Shown here in pieces: positions 25,612 through 34,663 of a stretch of DNA of 64,000 bases. The notes below the pieces were generated by a model, which worked only from the letters and a program-made list of their open reading frames with translations, made no database searches and was not told the origin of the DNA. The position numbers were made by a program, and so were the translations under genes. This DNA comes from Dolosigranulum savutiense. GTDB taxonomy: Bacteria; Bacillota; Bacilli; Lactobacillales; Carnobacteriaceae_A. The stretch lies in assembly GCF_039830095.1 (NCBI RefSeq), contig NZ_CP142435.1:1798001-1862000 (forward strand), given 5' to 3'. Every line of letters starts with the position of its first letter. The stretch's first letter is position 1.

Positions 25612-28182
25612 GTGAAAATAGCTAAACGAATGATGTATACGTGTTTATTGTCAGCAATGGTGTTAACTATTATATTTTTTTTACAAGATATTATGCCTTT
25701 TGGAGATCAGACATTATTTGCAGTAGATATGAACCATCAATATATTGATTTTTTTAAGTACTACAAGTATGCTATTGAACAAGCTCCGGAACAAATTCTT
25801 TATTCTTTTCAAAAAGGATTAGGCGGGGAAATGATTCAATTATGGGCATATTATTTAATGAGTCCATTCAATTTGGTATTCTTATTCTTTAAAGAGGAGC
25901 ATTTTCCCGCAGCGGTTACATTCCTTACCACATTAAAGTTAATCACAGCTATGGCTACGATGCATTTTTATATACATAAACGATCAAAACTTAATTTATT
26001 ACAAGAGGTAACGCTTTCGTTAGCGTATGGATTAATGTCTTATCTGATAGTATACCATGCTAATATTATGTGGTTGGATGGTGTCATATTTTTACCGCTT
26101 GTTGTTTGCTACCTAGAAATATGGCTAGCTACTCATCGGAATGGGTGGCTATATGCTCTTTTTTTAGGTATCACAATTATTTCAAATTATTATATTGGAT
26201 TTATGATATGCCTGTTTCTTGGATTATATGCAGGATATTATTTAATAGTAAAGATAGACCGTTGTACGACAAAAAAGATAAAACAGTACGGAGGATTTAT
26301 TGCTTATTCTATCTTAGGGGCTAGTTTGTCGGCTGTTATTATGCTACCTAATATTCAATTGTTGCGACAAGGAAAAGCGGCAGATGCCTCTTTACAGTGG
26401 GGAAATATAATTTCATATACTCCAATTGATATTTTTTCTAAGCAATTTATTGGTGCATTTCAATATAATGATTTGATTAGTGGACCGCCGCATACATATA
26501 TTGGAGTATTTGCTGCATTGCTTGTATCGCTGTATTTAGTGAATAAACGTATCCCTCTTCAAAGAAGATTAAGTGCACTAGGTATGATAAGTATACTTTA
26601 CCTATCGACTATGATAGATGTGTTGAATCAAATTTGGCATGGAGGACAATTTCCAGTATGGTTTCCGCACCGTTTTTCATTTATCATTTGTTTCTTTTTC
26701 ATTTTAGTAGCAATAGAGTCATTAGAGCATTTTACGGGAATCAATTTCACAACATATGGTATTTTTGTTAGCTTGGTGACAATTATTTGTCTATATTATA
26801 GTCAATCCTCTTACGGTTTTTTATCGCATAAAAAGATTGCAATAACTTGGCTTTTATCTGTTGGCATCTTAACTATTTTATGGAAAACACCTCAGTTGAA
26901 GCAAAAAACCTGTGCGCTTATATTAATGATAACCCTTCTAGATTTGGGGTTAAATCAATGGATTATTATGGAAAATCATGGTTATGCAGCTGCAAGTGAC
27001 TATATAACTTACTCCGATAAATTGCAAGAAATAACAAATCATTTCGAGCAACCGGATATTTTTTATCGTGTTTCATTTGATTCACATCGACGGTATAATG
27101 ATGCGATGAATGCACATTATAATGGGATGAATCATTATAGTTCCAATACAGAGCGAGGATCAATGGCCTTATTTAATTATTTAGGATTACCGACATATCA
27201 TTATGTATTGGATTATTCACACGGTACTTGGCTAACAGATGGATTATTTAATATTAAATACGGCATCAGCGTGAATGAACAGCAGCAACAGCATACCATT
27301 TTAAATCATATTAGTACAAGATATGATCATCTGACATATGATTTAGTTGCAGACACCGATGAATACACGATTCGACAGAATCCCTCTCGAATCACCTTAG
27401 GAACCGCTGTTAATTCACATATTTTAACTAGTCAATTTAATGAAAATATGCCGATATACAATCAGGAATTACTATTCCAACTATTATCCCAATCAGATAA
27501 TAAGTTATTTTCGCCGTTAACTTTGACCTATCAGCAGGCGAATAATGCAACTGAGACATATAATCAGTGGCACATTACCGATGCTGATCAAGAAGCTTGG
27601 ATAACGTATCATTATCAATCAACCCAATCAGATAATCCGCTATATTTAATGTTGCCCAAGCATTTAACCCATGATGTCGTCAATATCACTATCAACGGTA
27701 AAACATTGAAATATGCGGAACGATTTAGTGCTAATCAAGTCATCTCAATTCCAATGAGTTCGAATGAAGATAATATAATCCAGATTAATCTGAAACAAGA
27801 TCACATAGCGTTAGATGATATGGCTATTTATGAATTAAATAAAGAAATATTTGAAGAAACATTATCAAAACAGAACAATTTCCAAATAAAGACATTTAAG
27901 CATAGTTATATCAAAGGCGAAATTGAAGCGACAGAAAATGAATCATATATGCTCACAACAATTCTATATGACGAAAATTGGCAAGTTAAGATAGATGGTA
28001 AAAAAGTCAAGACGGTCAAATTATTGGATACACTACTAGGTATTCCTTTAAAAGCTGGACAACAAACAGTTGAATTAACGTATCGACCTACTAGCTTGTG
28101 GATAGGTATAGGAGTGAGTATATTATCTCTCGTAATCATTAGTTTGGAAGCAATGAACAAAAAGAAAAGGAAGCGCGTATAA
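25612..28182 (+). CDS. yfhO: YfhO-family GT-C membrane glycosyltransferase
   Basis: Large polytopic protein of 856 residues. About 12 membrane helices fill residues 10-460, followed by an extracytoplasmic domain of about 370 residues and one final membrane helix (about 828-846) with a lysine/arginine tail. Early motifs (DMNHQYIDFFKYYKYA, SFQKGLGGEM) fit YfhO. YfhO proteins take a sugar from undecaprenyl phosphate and add it to wall or lipoteichoic acid on the outer face. The start is GTG 25612, 9 nt after AAGAGAGG; TTG 25588 is upstream of that RBS. The next gene starts on the last base of its stop codon. Confidence 0.88.
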   Translation: MKIAKRMMYTCLLSAMVLTIIFFLQDIMPFGDQTLFAVDMNHQYIDFFKYYKYAIEQAPEQILYSFQKGLGGEMIQLWAYYLMSPFNLVFLFFKEEHFPAAVTFLTTLKLITAMATMHFYIHKRSKLNLLQEVTLSLAYGLMSYLIVYHANIMWLDGVIFLPLVVCYLEIWLATHRNGWLYALFLGITIISNYYIGFMICLFLGLYAGYYLIVKIDRCTTKKIKQYGGFIAYSILGASLSAVIMLPNIQLLRQGKAADASLQWGNIISYTPIDIFSKQFIGAFQYNDLISGPPHTYIGVFAALLVSLYLVNKRIPLQRRLSALGMISILYLSTMIDVLNQIWHGGQFPVWFPHRFSFIICFFFILVAIESLEHFTGINFTTYGIFVSLVTIICLYYSQSSYGFLSHKKIAITWLLSVGILTILWKTPQLKQKTCALILMITLLDLGLNQWIIMENHGYAAASDYITYSDKLQEITNHFEQPDIFYRVSFDSHRRYNDAMNAHYNGMNHYSSNTERGSMALFNYLGLPTYHYVLDYSHGTWLTDGLFNIKYGISVNEQQQQHTILNHISTRYDHLTYDLVADTDEYTIRQNPSRITLGTAVNSHILTSQFNENMPIYNQELLFQLLSQSDNKLFSPLTLTYQQANNATETYNQWHITDADQEAWITYHYQSTQSDNPLYLMLPKHLTHDVVNITINGKTLKYAERFSANQVISIPMSSNEDNIIQINLKQDHIALDDMAIYELNKEIFEETLSKQNNFQIKTFKHSYIKGEIEATENESYMLTTILYDENWQVKIDGKKVKTVKLLDTLLGIPLKAGQQTVELTYRPTSLWIGIGVSILSLVIISLEAMNKKKRKRV

Positions 28183-29126
28183 TGAATAGTATTGCCATTG
28201 TAGTACCCTGTTATAACGAAGAAGAAATGTTACCTATTTATGTTGATAAAATGCGATTATTGCAGGAAGAGTTTTCAGAAACTACTTTAAAATTGTATCT
28301 AGTTAATGACGGTTCTTCTGATAATACATTACCAGTGATGAGAGATTTACAACAACAATTCCCGTCTTTCATTCATTATATTAGTTTATCGCGAAATTTT
28401 GGAAAAGAAGCGGCTATGTTAGCTGGTTTAGAGGCAACAACTGAAGAGTACATTACAATAATGGATGCGGACTTACAAGACCCACCAGAATTACTGCTAG
28501 AGATGTATCGATTAATTCATGAAGAAAAACGTTATGATGTAGTCGGAACAAAACGCGTGAATAGACAAGGAGAGCCTCTAATACGTTCGTGGTTTTCAAA
28601 TATGTATTACAGTATAAATAATTTAATTTCAGGCACTAAGTTAGAGGCGGGTGTTCGAGATTATCGATTGATGACGAGACAAGTAGTAGATGCGATACTT
28701 TCATTACCAGAAAGAAATCGATTTTCGAAAGGAATATTTGCCTGGGTCGGTTTTGATACGTATTATTTACCCTATGAAAACCGTGAGAGATTTGCTGGGG
28801 ATACTAGTTGGTCATTTTTTTCACTGTTCTCTTATTCTTTAGAGGGTTTTATTTCATTTTCTGAAACACCATTAGATATAGCTAGTTTTTTAGGACTGAT
28901 TACATTTTTACTTGCATTAATTGGTGGCGTATATATCATTATCAAGACAGTTTTATGGGGCAATCCAACCCCGGGATGGCCATCTTTAGCAGTTATTATT
29001 TTAGCAATCGGTGGCTTGCAGCTTCTTTCTATTGGTATTTTAGGAAAATATATCGGAAAAATGTTTGTCGAAACAAAAGGGCGACCTCACTATATTATTA
29101 AAGAACAAAGTAAAGAGAAAAACTAG
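28182..29126 (+). CDS. Polyprenyl-phosphate glycosyltransferase (CsbB/GtrB-like)
   Basis: GT2 enzyme of 314 residues expected to move a sugar from a nucleotide donor to undecaprenyl phosphate on the cytoplasmic face. GT-A motifs: VPCYNEEE at the start, VNDGSSDNT, and the metal motif IMDADLQDPP (D95, D97). Two C-terminal membrane helices (about 232-258 and 268-290) are typical of GtrB/CsbB. It is cotranscribed with YfhO (1-nt overlap), reproducing the csbB-yfhO pairing of Bacillus. The likely flippase, GtrA, is the convergent neighbour. The stop codon lies in the 46-bp palindrome. Confidence 0.92.
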   Translation: MNSIAIVVPCYNEEEMLPIYVDKMRLLQEEFSETTLKLYLVNDGSSDNTLPVMRDLQQQFPSFIHYISLSRNFGKEAAMLAGLEATTEEYITIMDADLQDPPELLLEMYRLIHEEKRYDVVGTKRVNRQGEPLIRSWFSNMYYSINNLISGTKLEAGVRDYRLMTRQVVDAILSLPERNRFSKGIFAWVGFDTYYLPYENRERFAGDTSWSFFSLFSYSLEGFISFSETPLDIASFLGLITFLLALIGGVYIIIKTVLWGNPTPGWPSLAVIILAIGGLQLLSIGILGKYIGKMFVETKGRPHYIIKEQSKEKN

Positions 29127-29156
29127 AAGACGATCGTCTTCTAGTTTTTCTCTTTA
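29111..29156. terminator. 46-bp perfect palindrome: shared C-terminal codons and bidirectional terminator
   Basis: The left arm (TAAAGAGAAAAACTAGAAGA) and its exact reverse complement flank the centre CGATCG, with no mismatch and no loop. Both convergent genes read the same bases at their end: each finishes with codons for Lys-Glu-Lys-Asn then TAG. The hairpin followed by T-rich sequence is an efficient terminator on either strand. Only 14 nt separate the two stop codons. Confidence 0.92.
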
Positions 29157-29551
29157 AAAATAATTAATTTACTTACAAAATAATTAGTTAAGATAACAAT
29201 AATATTTGCAGTGATTTTGACTAAAAGACTGTCAAAGTGAAGCATATCGATGCCAATAAGCGTAATCGCTAGATCAAGAAGCCCTGTTAGTGCTCGATAA
29301 GAGAAGAATAACATAAATTCTTTTAGTATAATTTTGCCGGACCAAGACACACTACCAAAAACAAATTGTTTATTTGTAATAAAAGCAGTGACTAAAGCCG
29401 CTAACCAAGCTAAAATGGTACTAGTAAATGTGCTTAAACGCAATAGATGAAAAGTAAAATAGAAAAAAAGTATATTTACAAAAGTAGTAACGCCACCGAA
29501 AAATAGATATAGCAAAACAAGTTTATATTTTTTGAAAAAATTTTCTAACAT
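29141..29551 (-). CDS. GtrA-family lipid-linked sugar flippase
   Basis: Small four-helix membrane protein of 136 residues. Helices lie at about 10-28, 35-57, 77-98 and 108-128. The motif YLFFGGVTTFVNILFFYF near the N-terminus and FITNKQFVF after helix 2 are GtrA/GtcA hallmarks. GtrA proteins are thought to move undecaprenyl-phosphate sugars across the membrane. I start at the ATG of MLENFFKK, preceded by GAAAGG, not at the longer 29593 start. It is convergent with the CsbB-like gene instead of being in its operon, and the two share their terminal palindrome. Confidence 0.88.
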   Translation of the reverse strand: MLENFFKKYKLVLLYLFFGGVTTFVNILFFYFTFHLLRLSTFTSTILAWLAALVTAFITNKQFVFGSVSWSGKIILKEFMLFFSYRALTGLLDLAITLIGIDMLHFDSLLVKITANIIVILTNYFVSKLIIFKEKN

Positions 29552-29904
29552 ACATTGGACCTTTCTATTTATTCTATGAATTGACTCTATCACATATTTT
29601 TAAAATAGTACAGAGTTTATTAACTCATTTTGAATTTGAAATATCACGTGGAGCCCCATTTATTTATGATGTCCTTTAATCTATACGGATTGCTCATCTA
29701 ATTCATTAAAGATTAGTCTACAATGAGCTATTTAATAGCTAGCATATGTTTATTTATTGCAACAGATACCGCTTGAAATAATACCATGTAACAGTTAAAG
29801 TCTATTATAATCTTAATGATTTCTTCAAAGAAATATGATAAAATCAACTGTAGAGTGTACGATTTAGAAATAAGTAATAGAAGTAATAGTGAGAGGGACA
29901 TTAA
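29552..29904. other. 353-nt AT-rich gap without a gene
   Basis: This gap contains the divergent upstream regions of the gtrA-like gene (minus) and the next glycosyltransferase (plus). I see a small palindrome, AGCTATT-t-AATAGCT (29726-29740), a CTAAT/ATTAG repeat just before it, and -10-like boxes TATAAT (29806-29811) and TGaTAAAAT (29836-29844), none with a convincing -35. No coding potential is evident. Confidence 0.5.
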
Positions 29905-30924
29905 ATGTTGAATAAAACGCTTCAAAATTTAAAAATTAGTATAGTTATTCCCGTTTATAATGTTGAGAATTATGTTGAACGATGTTTGCAATCGGTAGTA
30001 AATCAAACAATTTTTAGTCAGCTAGATATTGTGATTGTCAATGATGGCAGTACCGATGATAGTTTAGCTATTTGTCAATCATTTGCAGCACAGTATGATA
30101 ATATTAAGATTATTTCACAAGAAAATAGTGGGTTGGCTGCTGCTCGAATAACGGGTCTTGATTATTGCCAAGAGGATTATATTACATTTATAGATTCAGA
30201 TGATTTTATTGAAGAGGATTGTATGGAAATCTTATTGAATCTAATATCTGACTATAATGCCGACATCGCACAGATCAATTATTATGCTTATTTCGAAGAT
30301 GGTCAAAAAGTGAAATCTACTAGCAATACTAGCCTAAAGGTTTTTAATAGTTTTGAGGAGAGCTTATATGATGTACTCATTCCAGAGAACTATTTGAGAT
30401 ATGCCGTATGGGGTACATTATACAGAAAACCTGTTTTAGAACAGACCTATTTTAGAGAAAAAGATCATATAAATGAAGATATATTTTTTAAAATTAAAGC
30501 ATTAAAAGCTGCCAAAACAGTAGTCGTTGATAATAGTGCGCACAAGTATGCTTATGTGCAACGTGGCAATTCTTTAATGCGTAGCCCCTTTTCAGAGAAA
30601 AAGCTACATATTTTAGAAATCTACCAGGATTTATTAGCTATGGATTTAACAGCTCGAGAGCGTCAGTTAATCGAAGTGAAGTTAATTTTGAGTAAGATAG
30701 AATTAGCAGAACAAATGACTGATAAAGCTCGAAATAATCAACATTTAGCGAAGGTAAGACAGCAATTAATGACAGATATTAAAAACTTTAACGTGTCAGC
30801 ATACAAAACAGTCTTAGATCGACGGACATTAACCAAAATATATCTCGGGAAAATTTCCCCTTCACTATACAGAAAAGCAGTAAAATTGTATCTGACCATT
30901 AAATATAAATTTAATAAGTTATAG
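29905..30924 (+). CDS. GT2-family glycosyltransferase (surface polysaccharide)
   Basis: Cytosolic or membrane-associated glycosyltransferase of 339 residues. GT-A motifs: VIPVYNVENYVERCL, VNDGSTDDS, AAARITGL and the metal-binding FIDSDDF (D97-D100). A later acidic element, NEDIFFKI, probably contains the catalytic base. The C-terminal 100 residues are helical and basic. It should transfer one sugar from a nucleotide donor to a lipid-linked repeat unit; the sugar cannot be predicted. It opens the second, plus-strand part of the glycan locus. Confidence 0.9.
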   Translation: MLNKTLQNLKISIVIPVYNVENYVERCLQSVVNQTIFSQLDIVIVNDGSTDDSLAICQSFAAQYDNIKIISQENSGLAAARITGLDYCQEDYITFIDSDDFIEEDCMEILLNLISDYNADIAQINYYAYFEDGQKVKSTSNTSLKVFNSFEESLYDVLIPENYLRYAVWGTLYRKPVLEQTYFREKDHINEDIFFKIKALKAAKTVVVDNSAHKYAYVQRGNSLMRSPFSEKKLHILEIYQDLLAMDLTARERQLIEVKLILSKIELAEQMTDKARNNQHLAKVRQQLMTDIKNFNVSAYKTVLDRRTLTKIYLGKISPSLYRKAVKLYLTIKYKFNKL

Positions 30925-30981
30925 TATACAGTAAGACTGCAAAATTAATAGAAGAGTTTTATTCGAAAGGAAACATGATAG

Positions 30982-32403
30982 ATGTTATTTGAACAATTTA
31001 AAAAAGGAATATTATATACTGCAATAGGAAAATATTCTCTCGTTATTATTCAGTTGTTTGTCCAAGCTATTCTAGCCAGGTTGTTGGTTCCTGAAGAGTT
31101 TGGAATTGTATCTGCAATCAATATTTTCTTAGTATTTTTCCAATTACTTTCTGATTTTGGAATAGGAGCTGCGATTGTACAAAATAAGGACTTAACGGAT
31201 ACAGATATTAATTCGATTTTTAGTTTTAGTATTTATTTTGCGTTGGCATTAGCTATTATTTTTGCTCTGTTAGGTTATCCAATTAGTTTATTTTACAATA
31301 ATCCAGTCTTTATTAATGTCAGTTATGTTTTGGCAATTACTGCCTTTTTTTATGGGATATTAGTGGTACCCCAATCACTGCTTTTGCAAAAACAAAATTT
31401 TAAATTTTTAAATATGACAACGGTCATTGGGGCTGTTATCGGGGGAGTTACCTCAATTTTACTAGCGTATTTAAACTTTAGTTATTATGCTATTATTATT
31501 GGGAATACCGTTAAAGCAGCTTCGTTTTTTACTGTTTTTTACTTACTGACGAAACCAACCTTTAAATTTAAAATTGATTTTACTCCATTGAAGAAGATTT
31601 ATGCTTATTCTAGAAATCAATTTTTATTTAATTTTGTTAATTATTTTTCACGTAATTTAGATAGCCTATTAATTGGCCGTTATTTTGGATCGAGTCAATT
31701 AGCCTATTATGATCAAGCATACAAAGTTTCGCTCTATCCAAATCAAGTATTGACAAGCCTTATTACTTCAGTCGTCCATCCAATTATGTCTGAGTATCAA
31801 GATGAGACAGATAAAATTAAACAAGTTTACTTGAAAATTGTTCATTTATTAGCCTTAGTGGGGGTGCCACTTTCCGTATTTTTATACTACAATGCGCATG
31901 ATATAATTTTCTTCTTATTTGGTAATCAATGGGGTAATAGTGTCCCAGTGTTCCAAATTTTAGCCTTATCTGTATGGGCTCAAATGATTTTAGCTAGTAC
32001 AGGTGGAATTTTTCAGTCAGGCAATCGGACCGATTTATTGCTTATCTCCGGGATATTGTCGACTATTTTGAATGTCGTAGGGATTGTTATTGGGTTACTG
32101 ATAGGGACGATTGAATCAGTTGCAGTGGCATTAATTATTACGTTCTTCATTAATTTAATGCAAGTTAACTACTTCTTACTTATCGTACAGTTTAGCAGTT
32201 CAATCTTAGAATTTGTCAAACCATTGAAACATCCATTTCTTATTGGTGTTTTAGAATTAGTCGTATTTATTTTATTGCCAACTTTACCATTCACACCCTT
32301 CCGAAATTTAATTATTAAAGGACTTATATTTGTCATTGTTTGGATTGTAGGATTATTTATTTCTGGAGAATTCTTTAAATTAAAACGTGATTTAATCCGC
32401 TAA
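30982..32403 (+). CDS. Wzx-type polysaccharide flippase (MOP superfamily)
   Basis: Polytopic protein of 473 residues with 12-14 predicted membrane helices. The N-terminal block YTAIGKYSLVIIQLFVQAILARLLVPEEFGIVSA and the patch IGAAIVQN are typical of lipopolysaccharide/teichuronic acid flippases (WzxC/TuaB type). It should export undecaprenyl-pyrophosphate-linked repeat units. AAAGGA lies 10 nt before the ATG; an out-of-frame ATG 7 nt upstream opens only a six-codon frame. It is flanked by a glycosyltransferase and a polymerase-like gene, as in Wzx/Wzy clusters. Confidence 0.9.
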   Translation: MLFEQFKKGILYTAIGKYSLVIIQLFVQAILARLLVPEEFGIVSAINIFLVFFQLLSDFGIGAAIVQNKDLTDTDINSIFSFSIYFALALAIIFALLGYPISLFYNNPVFINVSYVLAITAFFYGILVVPQSLLLQKQNFKFLNMTTVIGAVIGGVTSILLAYLNFSYYAIIIGNTVKAASFFTVFYLLTKPTFKFKIDFTPLKKIYAYSRNQFLFNFVNYFSRNLDSLLIGRYFGSSQLAYYDQAYKVSLYPNQVLTSLITSVVHPIMSEYQDETDKIKQVYLKIVHLLALVGVPLSVFLYYNAHDIIFFLFGNQWGNSVPVFQILALSVWAQMILASTGGIFQSGNRTDLLLISGILSTILNVVGIVIGLLIGTIESVAVALIITFFINLMQVNYFLLIVQFSSSILEFVKPLKHPFLIGVLELVVFILLPTLPFTPFRNLIIKGLIFVIVWIVGLFISGEFFKLKRDLIR

Positions 32404-32468
32404 AGGGTAGGTAAGATGTATCAGTATAGAATAGCAGTTATTTACTTTACGAAAGGATAGATTTGTAA

Positions 32469-33665
32469 ATGAGACAAACTACGTCCAAAATTTATCAGTT
32501 ATATCCATCCGTATTTCATACCGTTTTGATCGTATTCTTAGTATGGACAATGATACTTAGCGATTGGTCTGTTTTAAATGTTTCGTTCGGTGATTTTTTT
32601 CTATTAGGAATCGTTCTATTATTGTTGAGTAATGTACCCATAGATGTTTCAAAAAAACAGCAGCAGTTATTTATTATTAGTACTAGTAGTATTATACTGA
32701 TAACATTGCTAGCCTATATTTTCGGTCCAACAGATATGAATATCAAATTATTGTTGCTTTCAAATGTAAAATTAATGTTTTATATTGGGACAGTAATTAT
32801 GATTTACAACTATATTCGTAATCATAATCTGGAACATGTCTTTGGGCGAATAAATACGTACATGAGTTTATTGGTCATCGCAATTGGTATCGTTATTATT
32901 TATTTTATATTAACGGATCAATTGGATATTTTACATAAAATTTGGCAATTTACTCGCACTGATGATCGGAGTTATCACTTGGGAAGTAGTCATATTATTC
33001 GTATGCGTAGTTTGTTTGCTGAACCAGCTCATTTAGGATTTTATTTAAATATCTCACTTTATTTCGTGTTAAAACAAAGAAATAAATATTGGTTGGTTCA
33101 TGCTGTATTAATTAGTATCGGTATAGTCTTAACTTTGAGTTATAGCATGGTAATGATCGGCAGTTGGTTAATTATGAGTACAATCGCAAAACATGTGAAG
33201 TTATCCCAGTTTAAGTGGGACAGACGCTACTTAATTGTTGTAGGGGTTATCTTACTGATTGCTCTCATTTTTGGAGAATTCTTATACGAAGCAATCTATA
33301 TTCGAACATTGAATATTCTATCTGGTGAAGATGGATCAGCAATAGCTCGATTGATGGGCAGTTGGCAACAAATTGACTCTGACCATTTATTATTCGGAGT
33401 AGGTGCCGCACATTCCACCAATATTACGAATATGTATGCTTACGCTCTAAGTGATTTTGGCATAATTGGCTTGTTCGGTTTATTAGCAGGGACTGGGGTT
33501 ATATTTACATTCGGTCTTCGTGAAGGGGTATTTTTCACTCTAATGAACATCTCAAAAGGTGGTTACTTGAATCCACTGTTCTGGTTGTTTATACTTGTAA
33601 TAGGACTAACAAATTTTAATCATAAACATACAAATAGAGATGGAGAGAAAACATGGATTTTATAA
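32469..33665 (+). CDS. O-antigen ligase/Wzy-type polymerase-like membrane protein
   Basis: 398 residues with about 10-11 membrane helices. A central extracytoplasmic segment contains RMRSLFAEPAHLGFYLN, resembling the conserved arginine-bearing loop of Wzy/WaaL proteins, and a later loop has GVGAAHSTNI. These fit polysaccharide polymerases that join repeat units on undecaprenyl pyrophosphate. AAAGGA lies 11 nt before the ATG. The 3' end overlaps the Wzz-like gene by 13 nt. The locus has a second polymerase-like gene (35488), so the roles may be divided. Confidence 0.8.
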   Translation: MRQTTSKIYQLYPSVFHTVLIVFLVWTMILSDWSVLNVSFGDFFLLGIVLLLLSNVPIDVSKKQQQLFIISTSSIILITLLAYIFGPTDMNIKLLLLSNVKLMFYIGTVIMIYNYIRNHNLEHVFGRINTYMSLLVIAIGIVIIYFILTDQLDILHKIWQFTRTDDRSYHLGSSHIIRMRSLFAEPAHLGFYLNISLYFVLKQRNKYWLVHAVLISIGIVLTLSYSMVMIGSWLIMSTIAKHVKLSQFKWDRRYLIVVGVILLIALIFGEFLYEAIYIRTLNILSGEDGSAIARLMGSWQQIDSDHLLFGVGAAHSTNITNMYAYALSDFGIIGLFGLLAGTGVIFTFGLREGVFFTLMNISKGGYLNPLFWLFILVIGLTNFNHKHTNRDGEKTWIL

Positions 33666-34633
33666 ATGAAGTCGTTCGATTTATCAAAAATAATATTAAA
33701 AAAATGATCGTATGGTCATTGGGTCTTTCTGTGATTTTAATCGGCATGCTAGTTGCAGGGAGTCTATTAAGTAAGAATGGCCGTGACTATAAATCTAAAG
33801 ATGATCAAGCTGTATCCGAATACTATGAACAGCAATTTTCATTTTTAGTAGAAGATAGTCAAGGCGATGTGGTGAACAATCCAGAATTAATTGAAGAAGA
33901 ACTAAAACTTACTGGCTTGGTTAAGGAAATTGAAGCTTCATATGATGTCACTCTCGTCCCTGAACTTGTTGATGCCGATCAAAATATCACCATTACGAGC
34001 AATGATTCTGGATTACACCAGTTAACCATTAGTTTGCCTGATCAACAAAAAAGTAACGAAATAGCTCATTTATTTAGAGACTTAGTTGTAGGAAAAAAAT
34101 TAAAAGTGCTAGAGGATAGAAAAGTTTCATTAATTGGGGATGTACGCTTATTGCAAGATGAAGAAAAAATATTGGAAAATACCCGTGGCATTAATGGCAT
34201 GAAGTATTTAACGACTAAATATATTCTTCTAATGATTATAGTCAGTATCTCCCTCTCAATTGTTTTTATTATCATAACAGAATGGCTTAGCCCAACATTA
34301 AATTATGTCTTTAGCTATGATGCTGATAAACATGAGCAATTAATTGTATTAAGTAAACAAGAAATTGAAGAAAATCCAGACAATTTCCAATCACTCTTAC
34401 TGCAAGACGACAATACGCTTTGGTTAGCCGAACGAGATCCAATTATGCTTGCAAATGACACATTAACAACTGTATCAAAGGTGACGCCACATGATATTCA
34501 AAACTTATCCAGAGCAGTTATTGTTATTGAACCGTTTTATACTAAAAAACAATGGTATAAAGAACAACTTCAATTATGTAAGTGGCATCAACTACCAATG
34601 AGTATCTTACAACTAAATGATCTCAAAAAATAA
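33653..34633 (+). CDS. Wzz/CpsC-like chain-length protein with an unusual cytoplasmic domain
   Basis: 326 residues. TM1 is about 18-38, the extracytoplasmic region about 40-188 with a helical second half, and TM2 about 190-209. This is the two-helix layout of polysaccharide co-polymerases. After TM2 there are about 117 cytoplasmic residues instead of the usual short tail. They contain predicted alternating strands and helices (AVIVIEPF, then LPMSILQLND) that resemble the last part of a BY-kinase fold, but there is no Walker A or tyrosine cluster. No separate CpsD kinase or CpsB phosphatase gene is present. The function of the tail is unknown. Confidence 0.65.
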   Translation: MDFINEVVRFIKNNIKKMIVWSLGLSVILIGMLVAGSLLSKNGRDYKSKDDQAVSEYYEQQFSFLVEDSQGDVVNNPELIEEELKLTGLVKEIEASYDVTLVPELVDADQNITITSNDSGLHQLTISLPDQQKSNEIAHLFRDLVVGKKLKVLEDRKVSLIGDVRLLQDEEKILENTRGINGMKYLTTKYILLMIIVSISLSIVFIIITEWLSPTLNYVFSYDADKHEQLIVLSKQEIEENPDNFQSLLLQDDNTLWLAERDPIMLANDTLTTVSKVTPHDIQNLSRAVIVIEPFYTKKQWYKEQLQLCKWHQLPMSILQLNDLKK

Positions 34634-34663
34634 ATGTATGAAGGTAACTAACGAGGTGTAATA

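Noticed and set aside
29726-29740. Palindrome AGCTATT-t-AATAGCT in the gap before the GT2 gene
   Set aside because: Short, AT-rich and not placed on a convincing promoter; chance is likely in such sequence.
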